From the NCBI RefSeq assembly GCF_023343835.1, contig NC_064435.1:56334134-56398133 (forward strand): a stretch of 64,000 nucleotides of DNA, read 5' to 3'. Made by a program: the position numbers and the translations under genes. This document shows, in pieces, positions 36,101-48,899 of this stretch (position 1 is its first letter; each line of letters opens with the position of its first letter). A model generated the notes under the pieces. That model had not been told where the DNA came from. It did not search any database and worked only from the letters and a program-made list of their open reading frames with translations. The DNA is from Lagopus muta. Taxonomy: Eukaryota > Chordata > Aves > Galliformes > Phasianidae.

Positions 36101-36677
36101 ATTAACATTCAACAGGTATTTTATCAAAAAGACAAATTTACACATTTAGGAATTTCTTTAGATGTTTTCATTTTTATGAAATATTGAGTATTGCGTGAAG
36201 TTATACACATGATAACATTATTTAATACTACACACAAGCACACTGCACTACTCAAGAGAATAGAACATAATACTTGCCATTATATTATTCAACATTTCAT
36301 ATATTTCATCTTGAATTATAAAGTAGTATGATTATGATTATAAAGGTAGGGTATTTGATGGCATTAGTGAGCTGGATGCCTACACAGGTTCAAGAACGAA
36401 TTATAATTCATTTAGGTTTGCACACACCTAAATTTAAAATGCCTGAAATACTAGTGAACAGGTTAGGAAAATAAAGTTCCTCCTAGAAAAGTCAATGGAA
36501 AGGTGCATGTTCTGAAAACTGTTGTAGGATGGTCCAGTCCAGTTACATGTTTACATGCCTCACTGATTGTATAGGGTTGACCAGCTCAAATACTAGATGA
36601 CAGAGCTGATGATAAGCTACTTCACACCCAGTCACAAGGTGAAAACAGATAGTAGTAAACTCCCTCCCAATATTCAT
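33184..36677. other. Non-coding stretch with one GC-richer patch and a POU/homeodomain-like motif
   Basis: A GC-richer patch lies at about 34895-35010. ATGCAAATTAATTA at 35327-35340 is a perfect octamer (ATGCAAAT) abutting TAATTA. An A-run with (CAAAA) units lies at 35499-35524. No gene or element family is recognised. Confidence 0.45.
35327..35340 (+). promoter_or_regulatory. Octamer plus TAATTA composite motif
   Basis: ATGCAAAT is the canonical POU-factor octamer and TAATTA a palindromic homeodomain core. They abut with no spacer. Short motifs occur by chance in AT-rich DNA, so function is unproven. Confidence 0.2.
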
Positions 36678-36731
36678 ATGTTGGACTAGATAATCTCCAG
36701 AGGTCCCTTCCAACATCTGTAATTTTGTAAT
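36678..36731 (+). mobile_element. CR1 3'-end fragment, plus strand
   Basis: TTGGACTAGATAATCTCCAGAGGTCCCTTCCAAC, then ATCTGTAATTTTGTAATG, matches the sense CR1 3' end (TTGGACTAGATGATC, AGGTCCCTTCCAACC, TATGATTCTGTGAT). Only the last 50-60 bases survive with confidence. The tail repeat is mutated. Confidence 0.85.
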
Positions 36732-39700
36732 GAGTGTGAAAAAAGCTTAACATCATGCAGAGCACCAACTGAAACTAAAAGGATTTCCATTCTGTCTCCA
36801 CCATCACCTCACAAAACATTGCCTTGCCAATTATTTTCATTCTGCTCCTGTCTATTCCACATATTTGTCAAAACTCTGTCTGGCACCTAGCCAAAGTACT
36901 GGTATCTAAAAATCCTACTTAAAACACTACTGAATCAATTAATCCTATTGTAAAAAAAAGAAAAAAAAAAAAAAACTAAAAAAAAAAAAACAAAAACCTA
37001 CTGAATGTATCTTCCTATTAATTGTGTATCTTACTGCCCTGTTCTTTACAATTCAGGGTAAAAGGAGTCAGCAGAAGTGAACAGCGGCTATTGTCACATC
37101 ATTTTTTATTTCCCTTTTTGTATACTATAGAACAATAAAAAGAAAGATATCTTCTCCCACCATTCCCACTGCAAAAGGACAAATATAAAACTTGAGAAAA
37201 ATACTGAGTTTAGATACCCCAAAGTAGGTTCGTAATTTCTTTTAAATCAACCAATGGAAACACTCAGCCCTTCTGGAGAGTTTCAAACACTGTCATAAAA
37301 CTGATCTCTACACTTCTATTCAGGGAACAGCAGTAACTAGAAAAGTCTGAGAATAAGCCCCAGGATTCTAAAGTTATATGATGTCTTGCTCTTTTTCCTG
37401 TAACTCCAGAAGATTATTGATGGAAATTGTGTTGGCTAGCAATGGTATAAGAAATGTCTTTGCTTTTTCCTTAGGTTCTTCTTCATTGTCAAATGTAGCC
37501 TTTTTCTGGATGCAGCTTTCCACAGAACTAGCTCCTTCCAAGGTCAGGAGTGGGCTGAAAAATGAGGGGCCAATTTATTTTATTTCTGTGCTGAATGAGT
37601 TTCTTTAGCAGGCAGGGGAAGTGAAGAGATGAGCAGCGTACTTTACTTCAGTGAATTACCATCCTACTTCAGTATTATCAGTTACTTCCCTTACGACCAA
37701 GGCAATGCCATTGTTGGTGTCACTGGTAATAGTTTCAAGTAGTTCTTGAAAGTGTTACCAAATTTAGAACTCATGCTTGAAGTCCAGATTTTATTCCAGC
37801 AAAGTTTTTAAACCACTGCTATATAACTCAGATTAGATCTTTGACTGTCTTTTTCCTCAGCTGCATTAGATGGGCATCAGATTTTCCTTTTAGAACAAGC
37901 TTCAAAAGAGAAACATGGCATACGAATGAACTGAGGCCTTTACAGCCCCACTTGGAAACGCCTGCTTCCCTCTGCCAGAAATAGTCACCATCACAGCACT
38001 TCTAACAGAACTGGAATTAACCATGATAACCCTGTGGATTTTCTTTCTGCAGCCATCATATCTGTGCTCCTAACAAAATCACTTGTTAAAGGACTGATGA
38101 TCTCCCTCTTGCACTGTCCACAGATGTTATGAAGACCTCAGGTAACCAGCAAGGATGTAGGATCACCTGCTGATGAGCTGTATACCTTGGCCCTCTACTC
38201 TTCTGATTATCTGCCACAAACTTAACAGAAAAACAAACATTTTGACATGTTTTGGTATTACTCCTGTCCTGACAAACAATATTTGTGAGAAGTGCAATCA
38301 TAGAGAACCCATGGCAGGAAAAGTAGAAATATTTCTGAGATCCAAGAGATTAAAAAGAGTAGGGCAGTCCTGGGCTAAGAGCAGCAATTACTGCAAGAAA
38401 AGTTAAAATTTAAGCTTACACTGAAAAAAGCATATTTGATTTGACAAACTTACTTTCAAGAGAGAGGTAAACCAGCAGATTGGTGTGCAGAAATGAAATT
38501 TTAAAATCTTTCTAGTTCGGTCTTGTCACATAAATATATGCCTTCTTAATCTGATTTCATAAAAAATTTCCTCTTAATCTTAACATAATTCAGCTTAGAA
38601 AATATTTTTCTACTTCTTTTCTTCTTAGATTTCAAATTGAGCATTTATCTTATTTCCTAAATGCCAGAATCACATCCCAGCTATTTTTTTTAAACACAAT
38701 TTTAAGATGACTTCTGAGATCGGTTCTGCCTCCAATTAAAAATCTGAAGAGGTGCTACACTTTCAGACAAATAATTGTTATAATTAGTTACTATAGGTTG
38801 TTATTAATCAGCGTGGCAGGCAACAAATTACAGTGTTGAGGCAAACCATATCTACTCACCAATGCGACCTCAATTGCAATAACCTCTGATCAACTTCATA
38901 GTTGACTTGTACTACAAGTCACTGTACTTAAAATACAAAATGCCAGCTTTTCCCCAAGCTGTTAATGTCTGGGAAATAAAAAGTCTTGGCTGGGTGCATC
39001 TAGAGACATAAAAGTTGCTGAGTTAAAAACATATATCTTCATTTGAGCTTTACAACATCAGCAGTTCTAAAAAAAGTGAGGGCCCTTTTATGTCTCTTGT
39101 ATAGCTTTCAACTACCATCAATGTTAGGTCAAGTTTTTTAAAATTTCCCAGAGAAACAGAACTAAAATTAAAAGATTTGTACCCAAGAGTTTCCAATGTG
39201 TGTATGTTATTGCATATTAATTGCTAAATAAATAGCATATTTTTTTCTGTTTTTACTGAAATTTTATCTTTTCGAAATTATTATTAGAAAGGCACTTATC
39301 AAAGCACCCTCTTCCTGTAGAGTCAGGCTTCAAATGTTAATGTTTTAAAAATCATTATGATACCACTACCCAAATATAATTTAGTGTATTACCCAATGTC
39401 CTACATGGTCCGTGATGATGCAAACTGAAAACTATACTTAATCTCAACACTTCAGCATCCTTTTCCCATAGATCTTATTTTTCTAAATAGGATACTCTGT
39501 GTTTTCCCAGTAAATATAACACCAAAATGACTGCATTTATGGTAACATTCCCCTCCACCCAGCACAAAAGATCTGAATGTCTCTCATCAGGATTTAAATT
39601 TCCCATCTTCATTTCTCCTATCTAAAATATAATATGGCAAACGCAGCAGGCTTAGCTGGCTTTTAGCTTTTATCATTCAGCCAGTACAAAGGATTACAAC

Positions 39701-39980
39701 AAATATTTATGTATGAAAAATAAAAAATTTGAAGAAAACACTATGAATCCTATTCCTGTGCTCTGTTGTAGCCCCTTCAACGAAAATATCCTCTCATAGT
39801 TATCACTGTGGGCAGCAAAGAAAATAGGTTTTATGTATTTCTCCTTATCACTGGCTTTTGTAATTGTGATTTAGTATTTTGTTAGTCATCTGACTCATAA
39901 GATTAAAAAACACCTTTCCCTTTCTTCTTAATAAAGAATAATATTTCTATTTAATCCAAAAACTATAACAATATAAAGAT
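36732..39980. other. Non-coding stretch with an A-rich tract
   Basis: A near-continuous A-rich tract lies at 36951-36998. The segment around 38760-38940 is complex and repeat-free. Short frames at 37378-37608 and 38173-38406 have no recognisable family. Confidence 0.45.
36951..36998. repeat. A-rich low-complexity tract
   Basis: Long A-runs interrupted by single G or C bases. Confidence 0.9.
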
Positions 39981-40345
39981 CATAAAATCATGGAGTCATC
40001 TAGGTTGGGAAAAGCCTTCAATGTTATCAGGGTACAACCATCAACCTGATCTACTGAGTCCCATCACCAAACCCTTGGTGACGCAACAGCGTCTCAAATA
40101 CCTCCAGGGACGCAGACTTTATCACTTCCATGACTGGTTCATTCCAATGTCTTACCACACTCTTCATGAAGAAATTCTTTCTAACATCCAACCTAAACTT
40201 CCCACAGTGTAAATTGAAATTACTTCTTCACTCTATCATTTGTCACCTGAGAAAAGAGATCAACACTCTCCTTCCTGTAGTTTCCTCTCAGGTAGTTGTA
40301 GAGAATTTATCCCCTCTGAAGTGAAAAGTTCTCAGGAAGGAAAGC
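39981..40345 (-). mobile_element. Older CR1 fragment, minus strand
   Basis: The plus strand shows the antisense CR1 pattern from its 3' end: CATAAAATCATGGAGTCATC, then AGGTTGGGAAAAG, then ATACCTCCAGGGACGCAGAC. It continues with TTCATGAAGAAATTCTTTCTAACATCCAACCTAAAC, AGAAAAGAGATCAACACTC, and CAGGTAGTTGTAGAGA to about 40345. These blocks antisense the C-terminal part of CR1 ORF2 and its short 3' UTR. Many substitutions mark it as old. It is 5'-truncated. Open frames at 40021-40324 are antisense shadows. Confidence 0.88.
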
Positions 40346-41966
40346 CACATACCAACCATTAATGGAAGTGACCCACAGCCTTTGAAACCTCTGTTATTAT
40401 AAAGTCTGATGACTATTCCTTTGCTTCCCTTGCTCTGCCAAATTGTTTATATAATAAATAACTGTGATTGTCTGATAGCTCTGGGGCTTGTTATTGCATA
40501 CAAAAAGGCATAACTGCATGCATATTTAACTGACTTTCCATACAGGATCACAATCTGATTCCCTATTCAAATAATTTTTTTTTCTTTTCCCCTAGGACTG
40601 CTTGCTTGTACTTTAAAGCAAGTTAAATTCTAGCAATAAAAGGATTGGAAATGTCTAGTAACTCCCATCAGTTTTAATCTCAACTTAACCTTTCTTATCT
40701 GCTTGTGATTACAATCCTTTTGGTTTGGCCTCCTACTTGATTCTTTAAATTACTTGGGCCAAAAAAGCAGACTTCTATCAGGTTGGTGACTTTATCTCTT
40801 TTTTTTTTTTTTCCCCCCTTTAACCTTGAAACTCCAAAGACTTCAAGAAAATATAAAACTCACAAATTTCTTTGTGAAGGAAAAGTCCCAAGGAAAAGAC
40901 TGAAAAGAGATGTGATTTTCTGCTCTCCAATGAAGGAATGGCTAAGTCTACAGGGAAATAAAACAAATAAACAAAAAAAACCCAGCTCAGTTTTATCCCA
41001 GGTTTATACGTACTATAAATACCACATCACAGATCTTTCACAGATAATCAGTCACATTTTGTTTTCTCTGATGCATATCTCAAAAATATTTTTTTCATAC
41101 ATGCAGAACGGTTCTTAACGAGAACAAGAAACAATACTCTTTGAAGCATCAGAAAACACTTTGGCTCCCTGCAGGAATTTGTCTCATTCTTATCTTTCAT
41201 CACAACCCTGAAGTGGAATAATGGGACTAAAGTACCAGCGCTGCACGAAACTTGAACATCACTTGCATCAGCTGTCTCTTTCACTTGGGCTAAGAAGCAA
41301 ATAAGACTCTCTGAGCACCAGCTGGAGACTAATTTATAACTATCAACATTTTACTCTTGATACACAATTTGTTGGTATTTGTTGAAATGAAATTATTAAA
41401 ATATTACAGCACGCCCATGCTTTAAATTCACAGCTCCCAGAGAGCACACCATTATATTCAGATATAAGAAATCATTAACTCACTAACAAGACAGCAAAAA
41501 TACTAAAGGGAAAATAAAATTTGACATAGTTATTGGCTTCATAAAGCACACAAAAGAGTGCAGAAAGAATGGCTGTTCTAGTCAGCACATTTACGTGGCT
41601 TCATCTGTTATTCTTTTCAAATTCTTTCACATTATATTTCTCATTAAGTCATTGGTTTAAATTAGAAAACAAGGTACGTCCTGAATTTATGAATTTACAT
41701 ATCTGATGATATAAGAATTATGCTGTATTGGTTCTGCCTAAAGTTGAATTTCTTCACGGCAGACCACATGGTGCTGTGCTTTGCGCTTGTGGCAATAACA
41801 GAGTCAAAAATGCACCAATGTTTCGGCAATTGCTAAGCAGCTGGCACAGCCTTGAGTCTTTCTCTTTAGACACTCTCCTCCACCAAAAATCAGTAGACTG
41901 GGCATAGGCAAGAGACTGGAAGGAGACACATGAAAGCTGACCTAAAGTGACCAAAGGGACATTCTA
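40346..41966. other. Non-coding stretch, nothing recognised
   Basis: Holds a strong pyrimidine tract ending in CCCCTAG at 40595, but all frames close within a few codons, and a T14-C6 run at 40799-40818. Short open frames at 40783-41284 are AT-rich and unrecognised. Confidence 0.45.
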
Positions 41967-42010
41967 CATCGTAGAATTGCTTGGAAGGGACATTAAGATC
42001 ATACAGCTTC
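41967..42010 (-). mobile_element. Possible short CR1 3'-end fragment, minus strand
   Basis: ACATCGTAGAATTGCTTGGAAGGGACATTAAGATCAT resembles the antisense CR1 end (CATAGAAT-GCTTGGGTTGGAAGGGACCTTAAAGATCAT) with the GGTTGG block shortened. Only about 40 bases match. Confidence 0.55.
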
Positions 42011-43007
42011 ATGCTCAGTAAACGTAAAAAGCTCAGGAAAAGGAAAATGAAGGGGGAATACTCAGGGCAATGTTCTTAAGTAAATATTTTCCCAAATAAC
42101 TGTTAAATTCACCAAGGCCCAGCTTCCCTAAAATTTATCTTACATTCACTACCTGTAATGGGCAGGCACATAAACCCTTGTTTTGTTTTGCTAGTACTCG
42201 CAACTTTTTTCCTTATTAAACTCTTTATCTCAAGCCACAGATCTCACCTGGCTTCTGTTTTCTTGCTGAACCATGGAGAAAGGAGAGTGAGAAACAGAGT
42301 GGGTATTTTGTCACTGGCTGAGGTCAAATCATCACAGTGGCACTCAACACGGGATTTGAGAAAATCAAGATAACTATAGTAATCGGGAGAGAAAAAGGGG
42401 AAGACAAACTAGACCTTGACAGGGAGTAGAGTACCTGCAGGAAATATTTTGTTGATGTAATGCAGTAAGTGGATGAGCTCTAGTGTGTATGTATATTGCT
42501 CATAATTGGTGTCATGAAAACATTACTTTGATTTTGATGCAAATGAAGGAGATGAAAGCGTGTGATGCTTATATTTTAATGACAGTTCATAAATATAGGC
42601 AGTGGAAGATACTCCGATATCATTTGGCAAAGCTCTATTTTAATTGTCAGTAAATCAAGTTTCCCCAAGTCAAGTCTAGTTTGCCCATAACAGTAACTGG
42701 AAAGTGATCTCCATCTTCATCTTAACCCATGAGCTTTTCCATTATATTTTCTGCCACTGTCCTTTTGAGGAGGCAGACTGAGAGAGCAGCTGTGTTGAGG
42801 TTTGGCGGGAAGTCAGCGTCTACTAACAACCACCATTTTAGACACAAACTTCTTAATCGCAAATTTGTTCAGTGACTTCCATTTGTACCTCATAGGCATA
42901 CATCTCCAAGTACAGCTATGATAAATCTAACCATAAAAAAAAATCATTGCCATTGCATAGTTATCTCCAATTCTCAGTTTTATAAAACATTTCATTCTGA
43001 TATGAGC
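42011..43007. other. Non-coding stretch, nothing recognised
   Basis: The segment 42480-42650 is complex and repeat-free and includes an octamer ATGCAAAT at 42537-42544. No element family or exon is recognised. Confidence 0.45.
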
Positions 43008-43806
43008 ATAGAATCATATATCCACCAAGGTTGGAAAAGACCTCCAAGGGTATCTTAGTCCAACCATCCTCCTACCACAAGTATTTCGCCATTAAACCAT
43101 GGCCCTCAGTACTACATCTAAACGTTTCTTGAACATTGCCAGGGATGGTGATTCCAGCACTTCTCTGAAAGCCTGTTCCAGCATCTGACTACTCTTTCAG
43201 AGAATTAGGTTTTCCTAATATCCAACCCAAACCTCCCCAGGAGCAACTTGAGGCCATTACCTCTCATACTATCTCTAGTTACATGAGAGAAAAGACCAAC
43301 CCCCACTTCACCACAATCACCTTTCAGGTAGCTAAAGAGAGTGATAAGGTCTCCACTGAGCCTCCTCTTCTGCAGAGTGAAAAATCTCAGTTCCCTCAGT
43401 TGCTCCTCAGAAGACTTGAGCTCCAGAACCTTCACAGCTTCGTTGCTCTTCGCTGGACATCTTCCAGGGCCTCAGTCTCTTTCTTGTAGAGAAGGACCCA
43501 AAACTGAACATAGCACTCGAGGTGTGGCCGCACCAGAGCTAAGTACAGAAGGACCATGACCTGCCTATTCCTGCTGGCAACATTATTTCTGATACAAGCT
43601 TGGACACCTTCTTGGACACCTGTGTACGCTGCTGCCTCATGTTCAGCCAAGAGGGATTCAACAGCCCCATTTCTTCCACACAGCCTTCCAGTCACTCAGC
43701 CTCAAGCCTGTAGTGTTGCTAAGGGCTGTTGTGGCCAAAGTGCAGAAACTGGCACTTGGTCTTGTTGAAATTCATTCCATTGGCCTCAGCCCAGTGATCC
43801 AGCCCA
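43008..43806 (-). mobile_element. CR1 LINE, about 800 bp, 5'-truncated, minus strand
   Basis: This is the largest transposon copy in the window. Its 3' terminus on plus reads CATAGAATCATATATCCACCAAGGTTGGAAAAGACCTCC. It then runs through GTCCAACCATC, TCCAGCACTTCTCTGAAAGCCTGTTCCAG, and into antisense reverse-transcriptase coding sequence. The ACCAAGGTTG-AAAAGACCTCCAAG signature and the CTACCAC-AATTT type block are shared with the copy at 51694, suggesting the same subfamily. The 5' truncation falls near 43806, within the coding region, where LD-WAEANGM-FNK-type sequence begins. A second CR1 in the opposite orientation begins about 60 bp away. Confidence 0.95.
43205..43800 (-). pseudogene. CR1 ORF2 reverse-transcriptase C-terminal remnant
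   Basis: Reading on the minus strand from about 43800, the frames carry hallmarks of the CR1 ORF2 C-terminal region. WAEANGM-FNKTKCQFLHFGH comes first, then [21 protein letters not shown] and [13 protein letters not shown]. After a frameshift near 43432 the next frame carries LRELRFFTLQKRRLSGDLI, then GVGLFSHVT and RFGLDIRK. An intact ORF2 encodes an endonuclease plus reverse transcriptase that copies CR1 RNA at the target site. Here only the end of the reverse transcriptase remains, with at least one frameshift and a 5' truncation, so no activity is expected. Open frames on the plus strand at 43283-43768 are antisense shadows of this remnant. Confidence 0.93.
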
Positions 43807-43865
43807 TTGAAACCTAGTTTTAAAGGTCTACATTTCATCAGTAAAGCTTATTGCCCTGCCTTATT

Positions 43866-43943
43866 ACCCCTGTGACAGGGGGGTTGGAGATTCATGATCC
43901 TTAAGGTTCCTTCCAGCCTGGGCCATTCTGCGATTCTGTGATA
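43866..43943 (+). mobile_element. CR1 3'-end fragment, plus strand
   Basis: GGGGGGTTGGAGATTCATGATCCTTAAGGTTCC, then TTCCAGCCTGGGCCATTCTGCGATTCTGTGAT, is the sense CR1 3' end with its terminal ATTCTGTGAT repeat. It lies head-to-head with the minus-strand CR1 that ends at 43806. The two are separated by about 60 bp of unassigned sequence. Confidence 0.93.
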
Positions 43944-44390
43944 ATCCCCTGCAAATACCGACACCGAATTTCAATGTCTTTGACTACATCTATCAATAGA
44001 AAGCAATACTTTTTCAGTAGTCCAAGTAACTATAATGGACAAAATCCATGCTCCTAATGTCTGTCATTCAGGCATCATAACTGTAAAATCAATTTTCACC
44101 AGCATCACCAATACAATGTAATGAATATTGTTGTAGAAAGACAGCAAGAGACAAAAAAGGAAATTAGGGCATAATTAGGTGAGGAAAACTTCCGATTCAC
44201 AGCTTCAGATACTTAACTTAAATGAAAGTTTACTATTATTTCAGTTACAGGAATATTCATGTATGTAAAGTGTATTTTGCAACTCTATTTAACCAAATAT
44301 TTCTAACATAAGAGAAACATAAGGACAGTGCTCTTATTTCAGTATTATTACTTCATTTCTAGTTTGTTCATGTAACGTTGGTGAAGTATA
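43944..44390. other. Non-coding stretch between CR1 copies
   Basis: AT-rich sequence with no recognised feature. Confidence 0.45.
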
Positions 44391-44475
44391 TCATAGAATG
44401 GCTTGGTTTGGAAAGGACCTTTAGGATCATCAAGATCCAACCTCCCTGCCACAGGCAGGGACACCAACCTCCATA
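44391..44475 (-). mobile_element. CR1 3'-end fragment, minus strand
   Basis: TCATAGAATGGCTTGGTTTGGAAAGGACCTTTAGGATCATCAAGATCCAACCTCCCTGCC with CAGGCAGGGACACC is the antisense CR1 3' end, close to the GGCTTGGGTTGGAAGGGACCTTAAAGATCAT type. It is a strongly 5'-truncated, short copy. Confidence 0.93.
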
Positions 44476-46497
44476 TCTAATACTAGACATTGTAATACAT
44501 CTAACGTATATTATAAATAGCTTATAATATAAACAAAGAACTAAGGAAGTGGTATCACTGCATGCATGATGCAAGACAGATCATTAACTTATTCTACAAG
44601 ATTTCTTTAGCATTTGAACTAAAGTTCCAGAGAAATGTGACAAGTTGACATAAGTAAAATATGAAATATACGCAAAATTTCACAGTGTGTTTATGTTGTG
44701 TTATGTGAAGAAAATGTCACTGAAAAAAGTCACATAAACGTACTTCTCAGATCATGCCATTATATATATTAAACTTCTATACAAATATATTGGTACTGAG
44801 GTAAAATTAGGGTAAGACTAAGTTGTTTTAAAACATAAACTGTCCCTTACATTGAAAATAGTCTCAAAAGAGGGGTGAGGAATATACACTGACTGATTTA
44901 AGGTGAAATTTTTTTTTTTTATGACATTACCATAAGCAAATTTCCTTCAGTGAGGGAAATTTAAATAAATCTTCAAATAAGTCTTGCTAATGTGTATTTG
45001 TGTAAATGAATTAACTACAGGTTAGAATGAATTTTTGCCTACCATCAATCTTGCCATAGAGATAATCTTTATTCTTGTAAATGCTTGAAGTACTGTGCTT
45101 GGTTTTAATAGAAAACAGCTGCTTTTACTCACTTTAATAGCTGACAGCTCAAAAACACTCTTTCTTATCTTCCAAAACATCTAAACAGTGATGGTATATG
45201 GAAGTTCCTTTTATATATTTCCCAGGCAACAGTTTAATATTAATTCTATCAGATGATATCCTTGATGCCAGTCAAATCAAAAAAGAAAAAAAAAAGTCCA
45301 CATTTCTATATCTAAAAAAGTTAAACTGAAGCCTCCACAAAAATCAGTACATAGCTTCTTCACATTCCTTTAAATTACTGTGAAAGTAAAATTTTTACAA
45401 AACCAGAGACAAAATCAGATATTTAGATGAATATCAGGGGATGTATTTAAAAAGCTTATAATAATTCAGATCAGCAACATATACATTTTCCATAAACACA
45501 ACCTAACAATAAAATATAGCTGCCTTTATACTGCCTGCACAATATTGCCTGGAAAATCCCCAGTCAGAAAGCATCTTCTTTACCAAAGCCAGGTCTGGTA
45601 GTTCATGACTATGCTATGCTGAAGCTCATCCTTTCAAGACTTTTTCTTTACCTCTTTTAAATAAGGAGAGTACTTCTGCATGCTTCAATTTACAGTATAT
45701 TGCTCTGAAGCGTTCAAAATACAGGAAACACCTTTTTCTCTCTTTCAGTCTCAGCTTAAAAATGGTAATCACAAACATCAAAAAAAAAAAAATCTCACAT
45801 TTCATCCCAGTTATTGTTGGGTTACACACTGTATTGTACATGCATCTACTTGATATGTCGAAATATGTCATTAAAAGACAGCTATTCTCTGCCTTCTCAA
45901 TTCAAGATTAATCACTAAAATATACTATGTATTACTGAGCAAAAAGACTAATCTAGAAAATAGTCTGTTTTGATATTCAGTTCTGATATTCAGATTTTGA
46001 AAAAACAAGACTTACTGTAGCCCCATCACATTTTTTTCTACTCATTGTCTCTCCAATGTTAAGAAAAAATGCAATCCTTTACCAAGTAGGACATCAGGAC
46101 TACATCTACACTCACACATTTATCCATCTTTTTTTTACTTGCTTAAAATTGCGCGAACTACAAAAAATGAAAGCTTTCACCTTAGACTGCAAAATTGTTC
46201 TGTACTCTCTTGCAAGATCATTTTGTTTTGTATTTATTATTTATCACTGAGAAATGATTTCACAGAGATGTTGGTATAACTGCTAGTAATTTTGTTTTCA
46301 AAAAAGTACATTTCAAAGCAAAGCAGAAATCTATGCATTACTATTAACTATAAATTTGTTTTCATATATCTTTAGCAATTTTCACTAAATTTGTTCCTGG
46401 CACATACACAATTCTTGCCCCTCCTCTAAAACTCAAAACAAGAGATAAGAAAATTGGATCAATTTCAAAGTGAAAATAACGTGTGGGTTTTTGTTGT

Positions 46498-46502
<5 letters not shown>
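44476..46502. other. Non-coding stretch, nothing recognised
   Basis: AT-rich sequence with a T11 run near 44911 and an A13 run near 45780. Short minus-strand frames such as 45626-45871 have no recognisable family. Confidence 0.45.
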
Positions 46503-46542
<40 letters not shown>

Positions 46543-46556
46543 ATATATATATATAC
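46503..46556. repeat. (TA)n microsatellite with one interruption
   Basis: About 19 TA dinucleotides, a single G-containing interruption (AGA near 46541), then about 7 more. Self-complementary and likely length-variable. Confidence 0.95.
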
Positions 46557-48899
46557 CAGCAGTTTCCATCTCATTCCTAGATGCACAGCTCCTTGTGGCT
46601 CAAGAATAGAAAGTTAGTGGATGAGAACTGAATCAAAGATATAGATCTTGTGATTTTCCTTCAAGTTCTATAAAATCTCATACTTTGTTAATTCAAAATA
46701 CTTAAAGCATAATTAACTGAAAAAAGATATTTTTTTAATATACAATTTTATTTTTTCCCCTCTGACTGTTTGCTTCTGAACCCTAGGCTACATCTGGGTC
46801 AAGTTTCTCTCACAAGGAAAGACTAAAAATCATTTTAAATCACAGGAGCTAAGCTTGAGGATAGGTGTGCTGACTCACTCTCTCCTCAAGGTGAGGAGGG
46901 ACCCAGTTAAAACTATAAAAAAAAAGAAAAACTGCACTTCATCATGCCTGTCTTTAATGTATCTTCTTAGTTTCTGAATCAGAACATCCAGGTACTTGGG
47001 ACCACCAATTAGCATGACTCTTTGTAGTTGTGTATGTAAAAAAAAAAAAAAAGCATAAATATTTAAAACACATGTTTGAGTTCCTACATGAAAATAAATA
47101 AGCTCTAATATCAGTCTTGAAATTTTTGACACATCTAAATCCTCGTCTCTAGAAATGATAGCAGAAAAAAAATGTTTTCTTTCACACCAATAATCAAATA
47201 AGAAATCTCAGATTAAGACTGTACATCATAAATTCTGTTGCCACTTTATGTCTTTTACCTAGGGATGACAGCTAAGACTTCAGAGACTGAGTGTAGAAGC
47301 ACCAGAATTCTAAATGAAAACTCGAGGCAGCTTGCTTGAAATCTGAGTTCACTGACTTACTGAGTAGCTAAAACATATTATAATTGAAGCTTACACAAAA
47401 ATTCCAAAAAGGAAGAATGCATAAGGAAAATATATTTTCTTCTCATAAAAGATGAAATTACAAGCATTCCATTAAAAGCAGGGTTTTTTTCAGTCAGTGA
47501 AATTCTGTTACAGGTTTGTTGACAGCTGCAATGAATCAGGATACTAAAACATCCTATAGCCATATGAGGTCTTAAGCTTGATCTGGGGAGTTACTTTAAA
47601 TGCACGCTGGAACTGGAAAACAAGGTTTTCCACTATTTTTAATATGCATTTGAGATAACCCTTTTTGTTCTAATTACTTAATATTTTTATTCTTACAGTA
47701 ATTCAAAATGCCTCATCAGATTGTTAACATTAATAAGTATAGAAATATTTGCATCTTCAAGCCCAGAACTCGACAAAAATACTAATACGTAATAAGCTTA
47801 GACTGCTTCTATCACTAATATATGTATTAGACTATGAAATGGCCATTTCTGCCACAATCATCTTCTTGATGTGGAATACTGAAACCCAAAAAACAAGAAA
47901 GATAGAACCATGACAATCACACTGAAAATATTTGCATCAAGTGCACTGTGACATACTAGGAAATATACTTTCCTCCTTTCCTACAATAGTAGTACAATGA
48001 GAGAGATATTGCTACTTTTTTTTTCCTGGAACAGGCTCTTTGCCTGTCAACCTAGTATAAAGTTCATCAAAAATAAAATGTAACTACACATTCAAAGGAA
48101 TAAAAAGCCAAGGACAGATTTGTTTTGTATCACTTAATACATGAGGTGAATAACTGAGTCTTTCTGTCTTCAGTTTCTAAGCATTGATGCTATTGTTCAG
48201 AATGAAAACACCACCCCCACTCAAACTGTTTACAGTTGAGACATTATGAGACCAAAATCACATGCCTGACAGTCTATTTTGAAAATAGCAAGCATCTGAA
48301 GAGTATGTATTAATTATGCAACTTAGGTTGACAAGACTTGAAGTTGTAACTGTCTCCATTAAGAACAGTTAACATTTTTATTTTAGTCTGAAATTTGCTT
48401 TAACTTTTCATTAATGAGCAATGATATGTAACACTGAGCACCAGAACTGTGTCACAAAATGTCATTGAATAGAAATGAAAAAAAACATGTAACATCTTAT
48501 TTTGGTTGCTATAAAAAAAGAGCAAGTCTGAATGCTTCAGAAATGAGAAATTATTAACTTGTGAATAAAGGATTTAGAACGTTTCCTATAGGTACTTTTG
48601 ATAAAGTCCATTTACACCTAGATGATCAGAATACTATTGCTTTAAGTTGACCCAGGTTACTGATTATCATCAGCACGTGAATACTAAAGAGGCAGGAAGT
48701 TTTGCTCTTAGCAGGAGATTTGTGTATCAGTGAAGAAAATCTTTCTAGTAAAGCAGTCCTCTCTGATGCAGAATGGCTCCCTATGCTATCCAAAGTGATG
48801 GCTTTACCTTCATTACATCAGGAAAGTAGAACAACAAAAAAGAATATTACAATCTGACACCTTAATGCAACTGTAATTAACCCTAGGGCACAAAGTCTC
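46557..48899. other. Non-coding stretch, nothing recognised
   Basis: AT-rich sequence with an A16 run (47038-47053). No element family or exon is recognised. Confidence 0.45.

Noticed and set aside
40572..40640. Strong pyrimidine tract ending in CCCCTAG as a splice acceptor
   Set aside because: All three frames close within about 14 codons and no exon is recognisable. T-rich tracts are common here.
42537..42544. Octamer ATGCAAAT as a regulatory site
   Set aside because: Perfect octamers also occur at 22724-22731 and 35327-35334. A few per 64 kb are expected by chance.
43283..43768. Plus-strand frames across the 43-kb CR1
   Set aside because: They are antisense shadows of the ORF2 remnant on the minus strand.
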